Assembly: GCA_963682055.1 (NCBI GenBank)
Contig: OY821751.1
Span: 806,001-870,000 of the forward strand
Length of the DNA stretch: 64,000 nucleotides
Origin: Primula veris
Lineage: Eukaryota; Streptophyta; Magnoliopsida; Ericales; Primulaceae
Direction: 5' to 3'
The position numbers were made by a program, and so were the translations under genes. Position 1 is the stretch's first letter. Every line of letters begins with the position of its first letter. A model generated the notes under the pieces. It did not search any database, was not told the origin of the DNA, and saw only the letters and a program-made list of their open reading frames with translations. Below, in pieces: positions 23,301 through 33,083 of this stretch.

Positions 23301-24590
23301 TTAGTCACTTGGAATATCACACTGTGGGGGTCTTTCTCTTAGAGGATTCTGCCTGACTACTTCTTCATCTTCTGCATTGTTATCCTCACTACTGATTGAA
23401 AAACCATCACTATCACCATCATCCTCACTCTCAATAATATCCACCAGCAGCTTATTGATTTGATAATCATCAGCATCCAATTCAGCTCTCCTTTCTTGAT
23501 TATAAGCCAGCTTCTGGAGTAAGTACCACTTTACTCCTTTCTTCTTTGCTGAAGGAGCAGTTGAAGGTTCTTCCTCTTTTTCTTTCCCTTTGTCACCAGA
23601 AATGTCATTGACATGTCCTTCTTTTAGTAGTTTGGCAGAAATATAGAGAGCAGAGGGACAATCTGTGATTGGTTCATTAGTGATACTAATGGGAGAATCT
23701 CTATTCATAGAAGCAACTTGACCCAGAATTATACTTGAAATTAGGCAGGGGAATGGAAGCAGAATGGATGATGAATTATCATCACTGAAATCCCTTATAA
23801 GGTTAAAGATATGATGGCCAAAGTTTATGGGTAGAGAAGACATAATCTTATACAGAAAGATGGCCATATCTTTGTTAACTCTAGAGGGTTGTTTGGTAGG
23901 AGTCCAGTTGAACCTAGCAATTTTGTGCAAGACAGCAGCACAAAGTGTGAGAGAGGATGTTTTTATGGAAGTACCATCAAAGCTAGTGTTCTTTCCAGTT
24001 AGAACCAGAGCAATAACTTCCATATCATATTCAGCATTGTCCACAGAAGAATTGGGTGTATTCAAACAGTTATTGATCAACTCAGGTGTAAAGTCTAAAG
24101 TTATTCCCCTCAGAAAGACCCTTCCAAACATAGGATTACTTTTATCAAATACACCACTAGTCAAGTTGGCATAAAATTCTTTAACAACAGCAGGATAGTA
24201 GGAATGAGCATAAGAAATAGTGTCTCCTAATCCAACAGCAGAGAGCATTTTTTCAACATACACTTGTATGTGTGGATAACTAACCAAATTGAGCCTTCTT
24301 TCACAATGTATTTCTTTACTAGAGTAAGCCCTAAATCTCCTATAAGATTTTCTACTCCAGAATCTAGGATCAACTTCATTAAACCTAGGAACAAACTCAA
24401 ACTTAACTTTTAGAGACTCATTCTCAGGATTTCTCCTAGCACGTTTTTTAGTCCTATGTTTCTTAGAAGAAGAGGACTCATTTACCTTTGCCTTAGAGCT
24501 AGGACTGGTTGGAGTTTTGTTCATGAAGTCCCTTAGAGTGCAATCATCATCAATGTTCAGGTTGGGGTTTTTAGAAGGGTTTGATGACAT
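23301..24590 (-). CDS. Post-pol ORF of the Copia element, unknown function
   Basis: An intact 429-residue ORF in the position where some Sireviruses carry an 'env-like' gene. The N-terminus is basic and Ser/Lys-rich (SSSKKHRTKKRARRN, about residues 40-55), possibly a nuclear-localisation or nucleic-acid-binding patch. The centre (about 60-330) is the conserved block with VEFA-free text such as TLDFTPELIN, TSSLTLCAAVLHKIARFNWT, QPSRVNKDMAIFLYKIM and LLPFPCLI. The C-terminus is acidic (SEDDGDSDGFSISSEDN). No signal peptide or obvious membrane segment is visible, so an envelope role is not supported by the sequence. It resembles the 'putative plant transposon protein' domain that occurs widely in plant annotations. 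Its conservation in the deleted copy at 862-1692 shows it belongs to the element. Confidence 0.75.
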   Translation of the reverse strand: MSSNPSKNPNLNIDDDCTLRDFMNKTPTSPSSKAKVNESSSSKKHRTKKRARRNPENESLKVKFEFVPRFNEVDPRFWSRKSYRRFRAYSSKEIHCERRLNLVSYPHIQVYVEKMLSAVGLGDTISYAHSYYPAVVKEFYANLTSGVFDKSNPMFGRVFLRGITLDFTPELINNCLNTPNSSVDNAEYDMEVIALVLTGKNTSFDGTSIKTSSLTLCAAVLHKIARFNWTPTKQPSRVNKDMAIFLYKIMSSLPINFGHHIFNLIRDFSDDNSSSILLPFPCLISSIILGQVASMNRDSPISITNEPITDCPSALYISAKLLKEGHVNDISGDKGKEKEEEPSTAPSAKKKGVKWYLLQKLAYNQERRAELDADDYQINKLLVDIIESEDDGDSDGFSISSEDNNAEDEEVVRQNPLRERPPQCDIPSD

Positions 24591-25562
24591 GGTTGCAACT
24601 GGGGTTAGAACCTTACTTAGAACCTTGCAGTGGGTTTCTACAGCAGACCTAGGGTTTTACAGAGATGAGAGAGAGAGAGTTATTCTGTAAAAAGTAATTG
24701 ATTTTGGATAGTAAAAGAAGTTTGTATAAATAGCAATAAGGACCATATCTTTTTGAAATTGGAAATAGATACATGCAAATCAATTAAGCAGCATATTTTG
24801 GCTTAAAAATAGGAAGTATTTTATCAACAGATTTTAAAAGAAAATCATACTAAGATTACGCAAGAAACAGTTGGCAATAAGATAAATTCAGTCAATTAAA
24901 CAGATAAACATTCCTTTTTCAAAAACAGATTCATCCAAAATTTGAAAAATCAAACATTGAAGCTTTAAGGAAATTTGACTTGATTCAAGATAAAGAACAC
25001 TTAAACAGATATCTAACTTTTAGGATAACAAAAGAAACCTAGCAATTTACTCACGAAAATATGTTTATCAAAGAATAACTCTAATAAAGATTAAATTTTA
25101 GGAGCTTAAATTGAGCAAATCCGTTTTTATTTCTACACAAAAACTAGTTTGATGACCTCAGCAAGGAAAGAGTATAAGTGATGTCAAAATTTTACAAGAC
25201 TTTGTCTTGACAGCTATAACATAGACTGAGGTTTCAACTGATGTTTCAACTGAGCTTGCAACCAGTATTTTTAACACGAGGTTTCAACTGATGTTGCAAC
25301 TGAACTTCCAACCAACTATAGAGAGTGTGAGGTTTCAACTGATGTTGCAACTGAACTTGCAACCATCATATAAAATTGCACTTTGTGCTTGCAACTCTAT
25401 TACCAGAGAGGTTTTTTAAGGACAAGTTACCTCACATCTGTTTTTGAGACACCAAAAAAGCGGCTTTTTCAAGACAAAAACATCATAGCTCAAAATAAGA
25501 CTTTAGCCTTAGAAATAAAACTTATTAAAGGTACTCAATACAGACATATTTAGCAAAAGTAT
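24591..25562 (-). other. Spacer between pol and the second ORF, with palindromic repeat cluster
   Basis: No coding frame. At 25228-25400 there are three near-tandem units of about 50 bp, each with GGTTTCAACTGATGTT and an AACTTGCAACCA or AACTTCCAACCA block. A further cluster (GGTTGCAACTGGGG) lies at 24592-24635, overlapping the start of the second ORF. A GA microsatellite lies at about 24661-24680. The region may hold a promoter or splice acceptor for expression of the second ORF; none can be proved. Confidence 0.6.
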
Positions 25563-28500
25563 TCAATTAGATTGATAATGACATACCCCTATGTCACTTC
25601 TTAATGATTCAAACTTGTTTGTATCAAGGGGCTTTGTGAAAATATCTGCTAGTTGTCTTTCAGTTGAAACATGTTCTAAAATTAAGCTCTTTTCTTCAAC
25701 TAGTTCTCTAATAAAATGATGCCTTAGATCAATATGTTTGGTTCTGGAATGTTGAACTGGATTTTTGGCTAAATCTATAGCACTTTTGTTATCACAAAAC
25801 AGAGTTAATATCTCTTGTTTAACATTATAATCAGTTAACATTTGTTTCATCCAAATTAGTTGAGTGCATCCACTTCCAGCTGCAACATATTCTGCCTCAG
25901 CAGTAGATAAAGATATGCAATTTTGCTTTTTACTGAACCAAGAAACAAGATTATTTCCAAAATAAAAACAACCACCAGAAGTACTCTTTCTATCATCTAT
26001 GTTTCCTGCCCAATCTGCATCACAGTAGCCACTAAGAAAATGGTTTGTATCTTTAGAATACCATAGGCCTAGATGAGGTGTTCCTTTTACATACCTTAGA
26101 ATTCTTTTGACAGCTAGAAGATGAGATTCTAAAGGATTTGCTTGATATCTGGCACAAACTCCTACACTTAAGCAAAGGTCTGGTCTACTAGCAGTTAAAT
26201 ACAGCAAACTTCCAATCATGGATCTATAAACACTGGGACAAACACTTTTTCCTTTATCATTTTTAGACAGTTTAAGGGTAGTACTCATAGGAGTTCTCTT
26301 TTCTTTACTCTCACTTAGACCAAACTTCTTAACAAGATTGTCTGCATACTTGCTTTGACATAGAAAAATCCCTTTCTCATTCTGTTTAACTTGCAATCCT
26401 AGAAAGTAAGTCAATTCACCTCCCCCACTCATTTCAAATTCATTTTTCATATCAGAAATGAATTCTTCAATCCTCTTATTAGAAGATGAGCCAAACACAA
26501 TGTCATCAACATATATTTGAGCAACAATTATATCCTTTGTAGTTTTCTTTGTAAACAGAGTTTTATCAACTCCCCCTCTTTTAAAACCTTTTTCAAGCAA
26601 AAACTTGGTCAATCTATCATACCAAGCTCTAGGGGCTTGCTTAAGACCATACAAGGCCTTTTTCAGCAAATAAACATGTTCAGGAAAGTTAGGGTCTTCA
26701 AATCCCTTAGGTTGACAGACATAAACCTCTTCATTAATCACACCATTAAGAAAAGCACTCTTTATGTCAAGTTGAAACAGTTTAAAATCATACAGACATG
26801 CAAGAGATAGTAGCATTCTAATGGATTCAATTCTAGCTACAGGAGCAAAGGTTTCATCAAAGTCAATTCCCTCAATTTGTGTATAACCCTGAGCTACCAA
26901 CCTAGCTTTATTCCTGATAATCACTCCATCCTCATCACTTTTATTTCTAAAAATCCATTTAGTCCCTATAACATTTTTATTAGAAGGTCTGGGTACTAAA
27001 GTCCATACATCATTTCTCTCAAATTGGGCCAATTCATCCTGCATAGCTAAAATCCATTCACTATCTTCTAGAGCTTCTTTTATATTCTTAGGTTCTAACT
27101 GAGAGATATAACAAGCAAAGTGAACAACATTATTTCTTTTACCTCTGGTTTTCATACCTGATGTAACTTCTCCTATGACATTGTCAAGAGAATGATTTTT
27201 CTGAGTCCTTACATAGCGAGGCCTGCTAGTTGACTGAGCATGAGAACTTTCTTCTTCTTCTTCAGATTCAGCAGCATTCTGGGTTTTAACTGTGGTTCCA
27301 ACCTCAGTTCCAACCTCAGTTGTAACTTCAGTTGCAACTGGACTTCCAACCACTCTGGAACTTCCAGTTTGTTGAGTTTCTTCTTTCTCTTTTTCTGTAG
27401 TCTCAGCCTGTTCATCATCACCTGTAATCTCATCAATAGTTTTTAGGTCATCAAATAACACATTATAAGATTCCATAACACAGTTTGTTCTTTGATTGAA
27501 GACTCTAAATGCTCTACTATTCTGAGCATAACCAAGAAAAATCCCTTTATCACTTTTAGAGTCAAATTTACCAAGATGCTCTCTATCTCTGAGAATGTAA
27601 CAAACACATCCAAACACTTGAAAATACTTTACATTGGGTTTTCTACCTTTCCATATTTCATAAGCTGTCATGGAAGTACCTTTAGTAATATAAACTCTAT
27701 TAACTATATGACAGGCAGTATTAACAGCTTCAGCCCAAAATCTATTGGCAAGTTTCTTAGAGTTAAGCATTACTCTAGCCATTTCCTGAATGGTTCTATT
27801 TTTCCTTTCAACTATGCCATTTTGCTGTGGAGTCTTAGGAGCAGAGAACTCATGACATATTCCTAAGGAGTTGCAGAATTCTTTAAACCTGATATTTTCA
27901 AATTCAGTTCCATGATCACTTCTAATCCTAGCAATATTACCACTAGTGGAACCTTTTTCAAGTTGCAGTTTTAAGCACAAAGTTTTGAATAGTTCAAAAG
28001 TTTCAGACTTATCCTTTAAGAACACTACCCAAGAGTATCTAGAGAAATCATCTACAACTACTAGAATGTACTTCTTACCACCTATACTGGCAGTTTGCAT
28101 AGGACCCATCAAGTCAATGTGAAGAAGTTCTAAGACTCTCTTAGTGTAGATTAGACTAGTACTTTTGTGAATACTTTTGGTTTGTTTGCCTATAGCACAA
28201 TCACCACAGACACTTTGAGTTTTAGCACTAAGTTTAGGAATTCCTCTTATCAATTCTTTTTTAACAAGCTTATCTAAAGTTTTGTAATTCACATGCCCAA
28301 GCCTTTTATGCCAAATATCTACATTATTAGTAATGGCTTGATTACACCTACTTTGAGGCAATTCTTTTTCAGCTTTTTCAAACACATAGCAACTGTTGGT
28401 TGATCTAACTCCAGTCATGATTAAGTCATTGTTAAGATTAGTAATTAGACACCTTTCTTTGTCAAATTTAACAGTCATTTCATTATCACAGAGTTGACTG

Positions 28501-30548
28501 ATACTAATAAGATTAGCTTTTAGACCATCTACAAGAAAAACATCCTCAATATCAGGCATTCCAGGTTTGTTTAAGGTACCTTTACCAATAATTTTACCTG
28601 TATCTCCACCTCCAAACACAACAGTGTTACCTGTAAGAATGGTGACATTTTTTAGGAGGCTTGCAGTACCTGTCATATGCTTAGAGCATCCACTGTCAAA
28701 ATACCAATCATTAGAAGTAACAGCATTCAAAGAGTTAATAACAGCTTTGTTGTTAGCAACTAAAGTTGCTTTTTCTTTAACTTTCCAAACCCATTTCAAA
28801 TTTTTATTGACAGAAGCCAACCAGGTTTTCTGGGAAATATACTTTCTGTTTCTTTTTAAATAACACTGGATTTCAGAATGACCAGGTTTTTTACAGAAAT
28901 TGCACAATTTCAACCTAAAGTTATTCAGTTTGTTCATGGTTGCAACTTTGGTTGTAACTGAGCTTCCAACCTTCTTTACATAAACCTGAGTTTTATTCCT
29001 GGTTGCAACTCTGGTTGCAACTGAGCTTCTAACCTTGTGATCAAAATCATGAGTTTTAGCTTTAGCAACAGCTTCAATAAAAGTAGTTTTTCCTGTACTC
29101 TTACCACCATAGTAACCTAGACCACTGATATCTTTGGATCCTCTAGAATATGACAGCATGTCATCTAATTTATCTGAAGCAGAGACATTCAGCAATTTTA
29201 TTATCTTTTTAGTTTCAGTAAGTTCAGCCAGTTGTAATTTAAGCTTCTCAGTAAGATTTTTAACCTCATCCTTTAGATCAACATTCAGCTTGCTTATGAT
29301 CAAAGATTGTTTACTCAGACATTTATACTTTTCATACAGAACAAGGTATTGCTTAGTAATGTTTTCATCAGAAGGCTCTTCCTCATCACTGCTATATGTT
29401 TCACAGGCAGTTGTAACTGGGGTTGAAACATGCTCACAGTCACTTTCATAAGTAGGTTCTTTTTCAGTGATTATTCCCATGAAATTAACAAAATTTGAAC
29501 CATCCTCTTCATCACTGTTACTCTCAGAATCACTATCACTATGAGTGGTTATATAAGCATTTTTGTTTCTTTTTAAAGTGTTTGCACACTCAGCCTGAAT
29601 ATGACCAAAACCTCTACATTCTCTACACTGAATCTCTTTAGATTTGTATTCTTTGTTATCCTTTTCTTTGGAATTCCACTTTCCTGTAGAGTTATTATTG
29701 AACCTAGACTCTGTCTTAAACTGGTTATCCTTTTTCTGAAAGTTTTTAGATGAACCAGTATCATCCTCCTTTTTCTTATAAAACTTCTTGTACACCTTTT
29801 TTGCAAAGAAAGCTAGTTGTTCTTCATCACTCATTTTATCACAGGTATTAGATTCAGATTTCTTAGCTTGAAATGCTATTCCCTTTTCTGGTCTTTTATG
29901 TTTGAAGAATTTCAGTTCATGTGTACTAAGATTTCCTATGAGTTCTTCAAGTTTAAGATTATCTAAGTCAGTTGATTCTTCAATAGCTGTGACCTTAATT
30001 TCAAACCTTTCTGGGAGTGACCTAAGAGTTTTCTTAACAAGTTTAGCATCACTGTATTTTTCACCTAATGTTCCAGCTTGATGAGCAATGTGGCAGATTC
30101 TACCATTAAATTGTTCAATGTTTTCATCTTCCTCCATTCTTAAGTTCTCAAATTGGGTAGTTAACTGTTGAAGTTTGAAAGCTTTTACTTTAGTTGTTCC
30201 TTCAAAAGTAACTTGCAAAATATCCCATGCTTCTTTAGCTGTTTCACAATGAGAGATATACCTGAATACGCTGAGAGTTACACCAGCAAAAATCAAGTTT
30301 ATGGCTGTTGAGTTGGCACTTGATTTTCTGTCTTCTTCAGCAGACCATCTGTCTTCAGGTAAGAGAATCAGTTCTCCTTCATTATCCATGGTAGTTGGAG
30401 CCTCCCATCCATACATAACAGTCTTCCATGCATGTTCATTCTGCTGATTGATGAAGGACCTCATTCTAATTTTCCATACTCCATAGTTTACTCCTCCTTC
30501 AAGCAATGGAGGTTTGTTGAAGGCGTTTCCTTCCCTCATTAAGTCCAT
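25563..30548 (-). CDS. Copia gag-pol polyprotein, intact
   Basis: A single 1661-residue frame. Gag (about 1-300) is of the UBN2/DUF4219 type (LLEGGVNYGVWKIRM, ETAKEAWDIL). Two CCHC zinc knuckles are seen, CRECRGFGHIQAEC near 306 and CNFCKKPGHSEIQC near 548. The protease active site is DSGCSKHMTG near 616. Integrase has an HHCC motif (HKRLGH...CGDC, about 745-790), catalytic D in LLHIDLMGP (~812), D in RSDHGTEF (~880) and E in NGIVERKNRT (~914). RT has YVDDIVFGS near 1345. RNase H has DADWAGN (~1511), STAEAEYVAA and DNKSAIDLA. No stop or frameshift is present and all catalytic residues are in place, so the product could be active. The coding sequence itself carries palindromic motif clusters that read V-A-T-E (27290-27360) and S-V-A-T (28935-29040). 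Confidence 0.93.
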   Translation of the reverse strand: MDLMREGNAFNKPPLLEGGVNYGVWKIRMRSFINQQNEHAWKTVMYGWEAPTTMDNEGELILLPEDRWSAEEDRKSSANSTAINLIFAGVTLSVFRYISHCETAKEAWDILQVTFEGTTKVKAFKLQQLTTQFENLRMEEDENIEQFNGRICHIAHQAGTLGEKYSDAKLVKKTLRSLPERFEIKVTAIEESTDLDNLKLEELIGNLSTHELKFFKHKRPEKGIAFQAKKSESNTCDKMSDEEQLAFFAKKVYKKFYKKKEDDTGSSKNFQKKDNQFKTESRFNNNSTGKWNSKEKDNKEYKSKEIQCRECRGFGHIQAECANTLKRNKNAYITTHSDSDSESNSDEEDGSNFVNFMGIITEKEPTYESDCEHVSTPVTTACETYSSDEEEPSDENITKQYLVLYEKYKCLSKQSLIISKLNVDLKDEVKNLTEKLKLQLAELTETKKIIKLLNVSASDKLDDMLSYSRGSKDISGLGYYGGKSTGKTTFIEAVAKAKTHDFDHKVRSSVATRVATRNKTQVYVKKVGSSVTTKVATMNKLNNFRLKLCNFCKKPGHSEIQCYLKRNRKYISQKTWLASVNKNLKWVWKVKEKATLVANNKAVINSLNAVTSNDWYFDSGCSKHMTGTASLLKNVTILTGNTVVFGGGDTGKIIGKGTLNKPGMPDIEDVFLVDGLKANLISISQLCDNEMTVKFDKERCLITNLNNDLIMTGVRSTNSCYVFEKAEKELPQSRCNQAITNNVDIWHKRLGHVNYKTLDKLVKKELIRGIPKLSAKTQSVCGDCAIGKQTKSIHKSTSLIYTKRVLELLHIDLMGPMQTASIGGKKYILVVVDDFSRYSWVVFLKDKSETFELFKTLCLKLQLEKGSTSGNIARIRSDHGTEFENIRFKEFCNSLGICHEFSAPKTPQQNGIVERKNRTIQEMARVMLNSKKLANRFWAEAVNTACHIVNRVYITKGTSMTAYEIWKGRKPNVKYFQVFGCVCYILRDREHLGKFDSKSDKGIFLGYAQNSRAFRVFNQRTNCVMESYNVLFDDLKTIDEITGDDEQAETTEKEKEETQQTGSSRVVGSPVATEVTTEVGTEVGTTVKTQNAAESEEEEESSHAQSTSRPRYVRTQKNHSLDNVIGEVTSGMKTRGKRNNVVHFACYISQLEPKNIKEALEDSEWILAMQDELAQFERNDVWTLVPRPSNKNVIGTKWIFRNKSDEDGVIIRNKARLVAQGYTQIEGIDFDETFAPVARIESIRMLLSLACLYDFKLFQLDIKSAFLNGVINEEVYVCQPKGFEDPNFPEHVYLLKKALYGLKQAPRAWYDRLTKFLLEKGFKRGGVDKTLFTKKTTKDIIVAQIYVDDIVFGSSSNKRIEEFISDMKNEFEMSGGGELTYFLGLQVKQNEKGIFLCQSKYADNLVKKFGLSESKEKRTPMSTTLKLSKNDKGKSVCPSVYRSMIGSLLYLTASRPDLCLSVGVCARYQANPLESHLLAVKRILRYVKGTPHLGLWYSKDTNHFLSGYCDADWAGNIDDRKSTSGGCFYFGNNLVSWFSKKQNCISLSTAEAEYVAAGSGCTQLIWMKQMLTDYNVKQEILTLFCDNKSAIDLAKNPVQHSRTKHIDLRHHFIRELVEEKSLILEHVSTERQLADIFTKPLDTNKFESLRSDIGVCHYQSN

Positions 30549-30593
30549 TGTTACTAGAACACAGGATCCACACTAAGTAAGATCTAGTGTGAA

Positions 30594-30605
30594 GCTCTGA
30601 TACCA
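30594..30605 (-). promoter_or_regulatory. Primer-binding site, tRNA-iMet type
   Basis: Minus strand reads TGGTATCAGAGC, the usual plant initiator-Met tRNA 3'-end complement, starting two bases after the 5' LTR. Confidence 0.9.
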
Positions 30606-30607
30606 AT

Positions 30608-31870
30608 TGAAATTCCTATCCGTTGTTCTAGATGCAGTTTTGCAGTAAGGTTCCAAGTGGGGTTGGAACTGCAGTTGGAACCAAGTGTATAAGGTTCCAA
30701 GTGAGGTTGGAACTGCAGTTGGAACCAAGTGTATTAATGGACAGAACTGTTTTAAAATTAAATGTACTTGGAAATAATTCACACGCACATTTAACAACGG
30801 AGTTCACCTAACTAGGCTACGTCTCCGGGGCACTTACCCAGATTATGATATTATAAAAAGCTTACAATATATGACTCAAGTCTTAATGAAAAACTTAGAC
30901 TCCCTCTATGTTTTTCTGCCTATCACTATATTGCTTCTACTCTATAACTATCACTTATAAATCAATGGCATCCCACCATTGTTTTTCTTTTTAAAGCTCA
31001 CGTGTATTCTCTCTAGAAAATAAGTTCTTTATAATTTAGAACACACACCTTTACAAGCTTAAGTTACTAAGTATATAAACAAGTAAAAACAATCTTCTAT
31101 CTTCAATATCTTTTGATTGCTTTTGACTTGGTTGATTAGCTTCAATCTCTCCAAGTATCACGAGATTCTTCAGCATGGATTGACTCTAATCATCTTTGAT
31201 TAATACCTGTTTAGTAACACACTTGAAAGTAGGAGTTAATCTTTTCCTTTGAAAGGAAACATATAAAGATATGATCTCTTAAAAATAATATCTTTTCATA
31301 AACATATGAAACATTTAACTCCACATATCAATCAATCTTTATACATATCTTTACTGAATATTATAAGAATCAAAAGATTGAAACAAGTGATAAGGACAAG
31401 CATAAGAATAGAGATATATATATTAAAAGGAAACATAACCTTATAAACTAATCTCTTTATATCTTTTATAAAACATCTTTCCTTAACACATTAATATTCT
31501 CAATAAACACATATACACGTTTAAGACCTTATGAGAATATATCCTACATACTTTTAAAACAAATGATTAACATTAAACAAGTAGTAATGTAGAATAATGA
31601 AACAAGACAGAATTCTGTTTTAACAGCAGGTTGAACTGTGGTTGCAACTGAGGTTGCAACTGGTACTTGAAACCTGTCACCACAGGTTGTAACTTAGGTT
31701 GCAACCAGTACTTGAAACCTAATACTACTAACTTAGTAGGTTGTAACTGAGGTTGCAACTGGTACTTGGAACCTGTCAATCCTGTCTTAGTTCTTAATAA
31801 CAGTTAGGATTTATTTAGTAAAAACCAATAGACAATTAACAATATTTAGACCAGAAATCTGGTCCTAACA
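30608..31870 (-). repeat. 5' LTR of full-length Copia
   Basis: 1263 bp, same ends as the 3' LTR. It should contain the element's promoter; no single TATA box can be picked out with confidence in the AT-rich middle. Motif clusters are as in the other LTR. Confidence 0.95.
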
Positions 31871-31875
31871 CATAC
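31871..31875. repeat. Copia target-site duplication, right (CATAC)
   Basis: Matches 21646-21650. Confidence 0.9.
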
Positions 31876-32596
31876 TAAAAGAAGGAATAACGTATCCAGA
31901 TTTTGAGTTATGGTTTGGCTCAGGGTCTTTATAATCACCTGCCTTGGTAGTCCACCATTGTACTAATAAACCAAAAACAAATAAACAAAAATTTCCATTA
32001 TATATATAAAAAAAAATATTATGATCGATTTTTTGACATTTATTTTTCAGATCAGTCCGTTTTTAAAAGAAAAACCAACCATGAAACAGAAACTTGACTT
32101 CTAATGAAAAACTAATATGCAAGAGTCGGAAAAATGTAACCAAATCTTCGTTCGAGCACTAGGTGTCTCTTCATGCTCTTCACATTTCTCGTGAAACCTA
32201 GTAGTAAAAGAAACGAAACAAATGGAGGACCGTACAGGATTACATACAATTGAGTAAACTATAATCCATGTAGAAATCAATTGGCAATACTGTTTTAACA
32301 AAGACAAACATCCCATGAGAGAATGTGAGTAGAAGAAGAGCCGATAGCAACAACAACAAAAAACCGGAAGACAATGAGATTTTGCCCATCATTAGTTTTG
32401 CACTTCTTCGAAAGGGCTTTCTCAATCTCACTTTTGGGTTATAACTTATAAGTAAAGAACCCTAAAAAGCCATCTATATAACATAATTAGAAGACATAAT
32501 TGGTTTCAAGTACATTAGAAGACATAATTACTTTATTAAGTGCTCATGTATCATATCGAGATGTTACTTGTTAGAGCTAGAACCATTTGAGTTGTA
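31876..32596. other. Intergenic, possible broken exon at its left edge
   Basis: On the minus strand 31957-31876 reads open (QWWTTKAGDYKDPEPN...), preceded by an AG acceptor-like site. Across the Copia insertion it would soon hit a stop. I do not recognise it. The rest, including a Leu-rich short frame at 32240-32431, shows nothing convincing. Confidence 0.35.
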
Positions 32597-32604
32597 ATTA
32601 AAAG

Positions 32605-33075
32605 CACTGTTTTAAAAAGCTCGCAACGTTGCACAACGTTGTGCGATATAGTGGTTTTTGAAAGAAAAACGCAACGCTATTTACGCTATTTAGATGGAAA
32701 AACGCTAAATTTGCGCTATAGGAACGCTATTTACGCTATAGCGGGTGCAATCCAAAAAAAATAAAAAAATATTTATTTATTTTTATTTTGGTCAAAATTT
32801 TAATGAAATTATTGGAGGTTAAAGAGAATAAAACCCCAAAACTCTTGCAAACAAAATAAATACTCTGGCATCTCAAGTATAATCATTTTGTGATTATTAG
32901 TTACAATTTTTTTTTATATAATTTTTATTAGATGTTTTGAATTTAATGTTATATTTATATGTATTTTGGCAAAAAAAAAAATACACCGCAAAGCGCTATG
33001 TAGCAACACTATTTGCGCTTTTAGCGTTTCTCTTGAAAAAACGCTACGGTAGCGATAACGCTATTTAAAACACTG
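32605..33075. mobile_element. hAT-type MITE, 471 bp
   Basis: Terminal inverted repeat CACTGTTTTAAAAAGC at the left; the right end reads inward CAGTGTTTTAAATAGC. It is flanked by a perfect 8-bp duplication ATTAAAAG (32597-32604 and 33076-33083), the hAT superfamily TSD length. The interior is packed with short inverted GCTATTT/AAATAGC and AACGCTA-type repeats and is non-coding. Confidence 0.85.
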
Positions 33076-33083
33076 ATTAAAAG

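Larger units (their letters stand above)
21651..31870 (-). mobile_element. Full-length Sirevirus-like Ty1/Copia retrotransposon, 10.2 kb
   Basis: A complete minus-strand element. It has LTRs of 1263 bp each (30608-31870 is 5', 21651-22913 is 3'), termini TG...CA, a 5-bp TSD CATAC, an iMet-type primer-binding site and a polypurine tract. One intact gag-pol ORF runs in the order gag, protease, integrase, RT, RNase H (the Copia order), followed by a second intact ORF between pol and the 3' LTR. By eye the LTRs differ at about six positions, indicating a recent insertion. Large size, extra ORF after pol and several polypurine tracts fit the Sirevirus group of Copia; the clade call is inference. 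The same family left the deleted copy at 1-3184. Confidence 0.93.

Noticed and set aside
23301..24590. Retroviral envelope gene
   Set aside because: It occupies the envelope position, but no signal peptide, transmembrane segment or Cys-rich ectodomain is visible.
27209..27436. Lys/Leu-rich ORF overlapping gag-pol
   Set aside because: A shadow frame of the repeated GTTGCAAC-type block inside pol.
32240..32431. Short secreted Leu-rich peptide gene on the minus strand
   Set aside because: A 63-residue frame with a hydrophobic stretch but no supporting structure, cleavage-site context or neighbours; AT-rich DNA gives such frames by chance.
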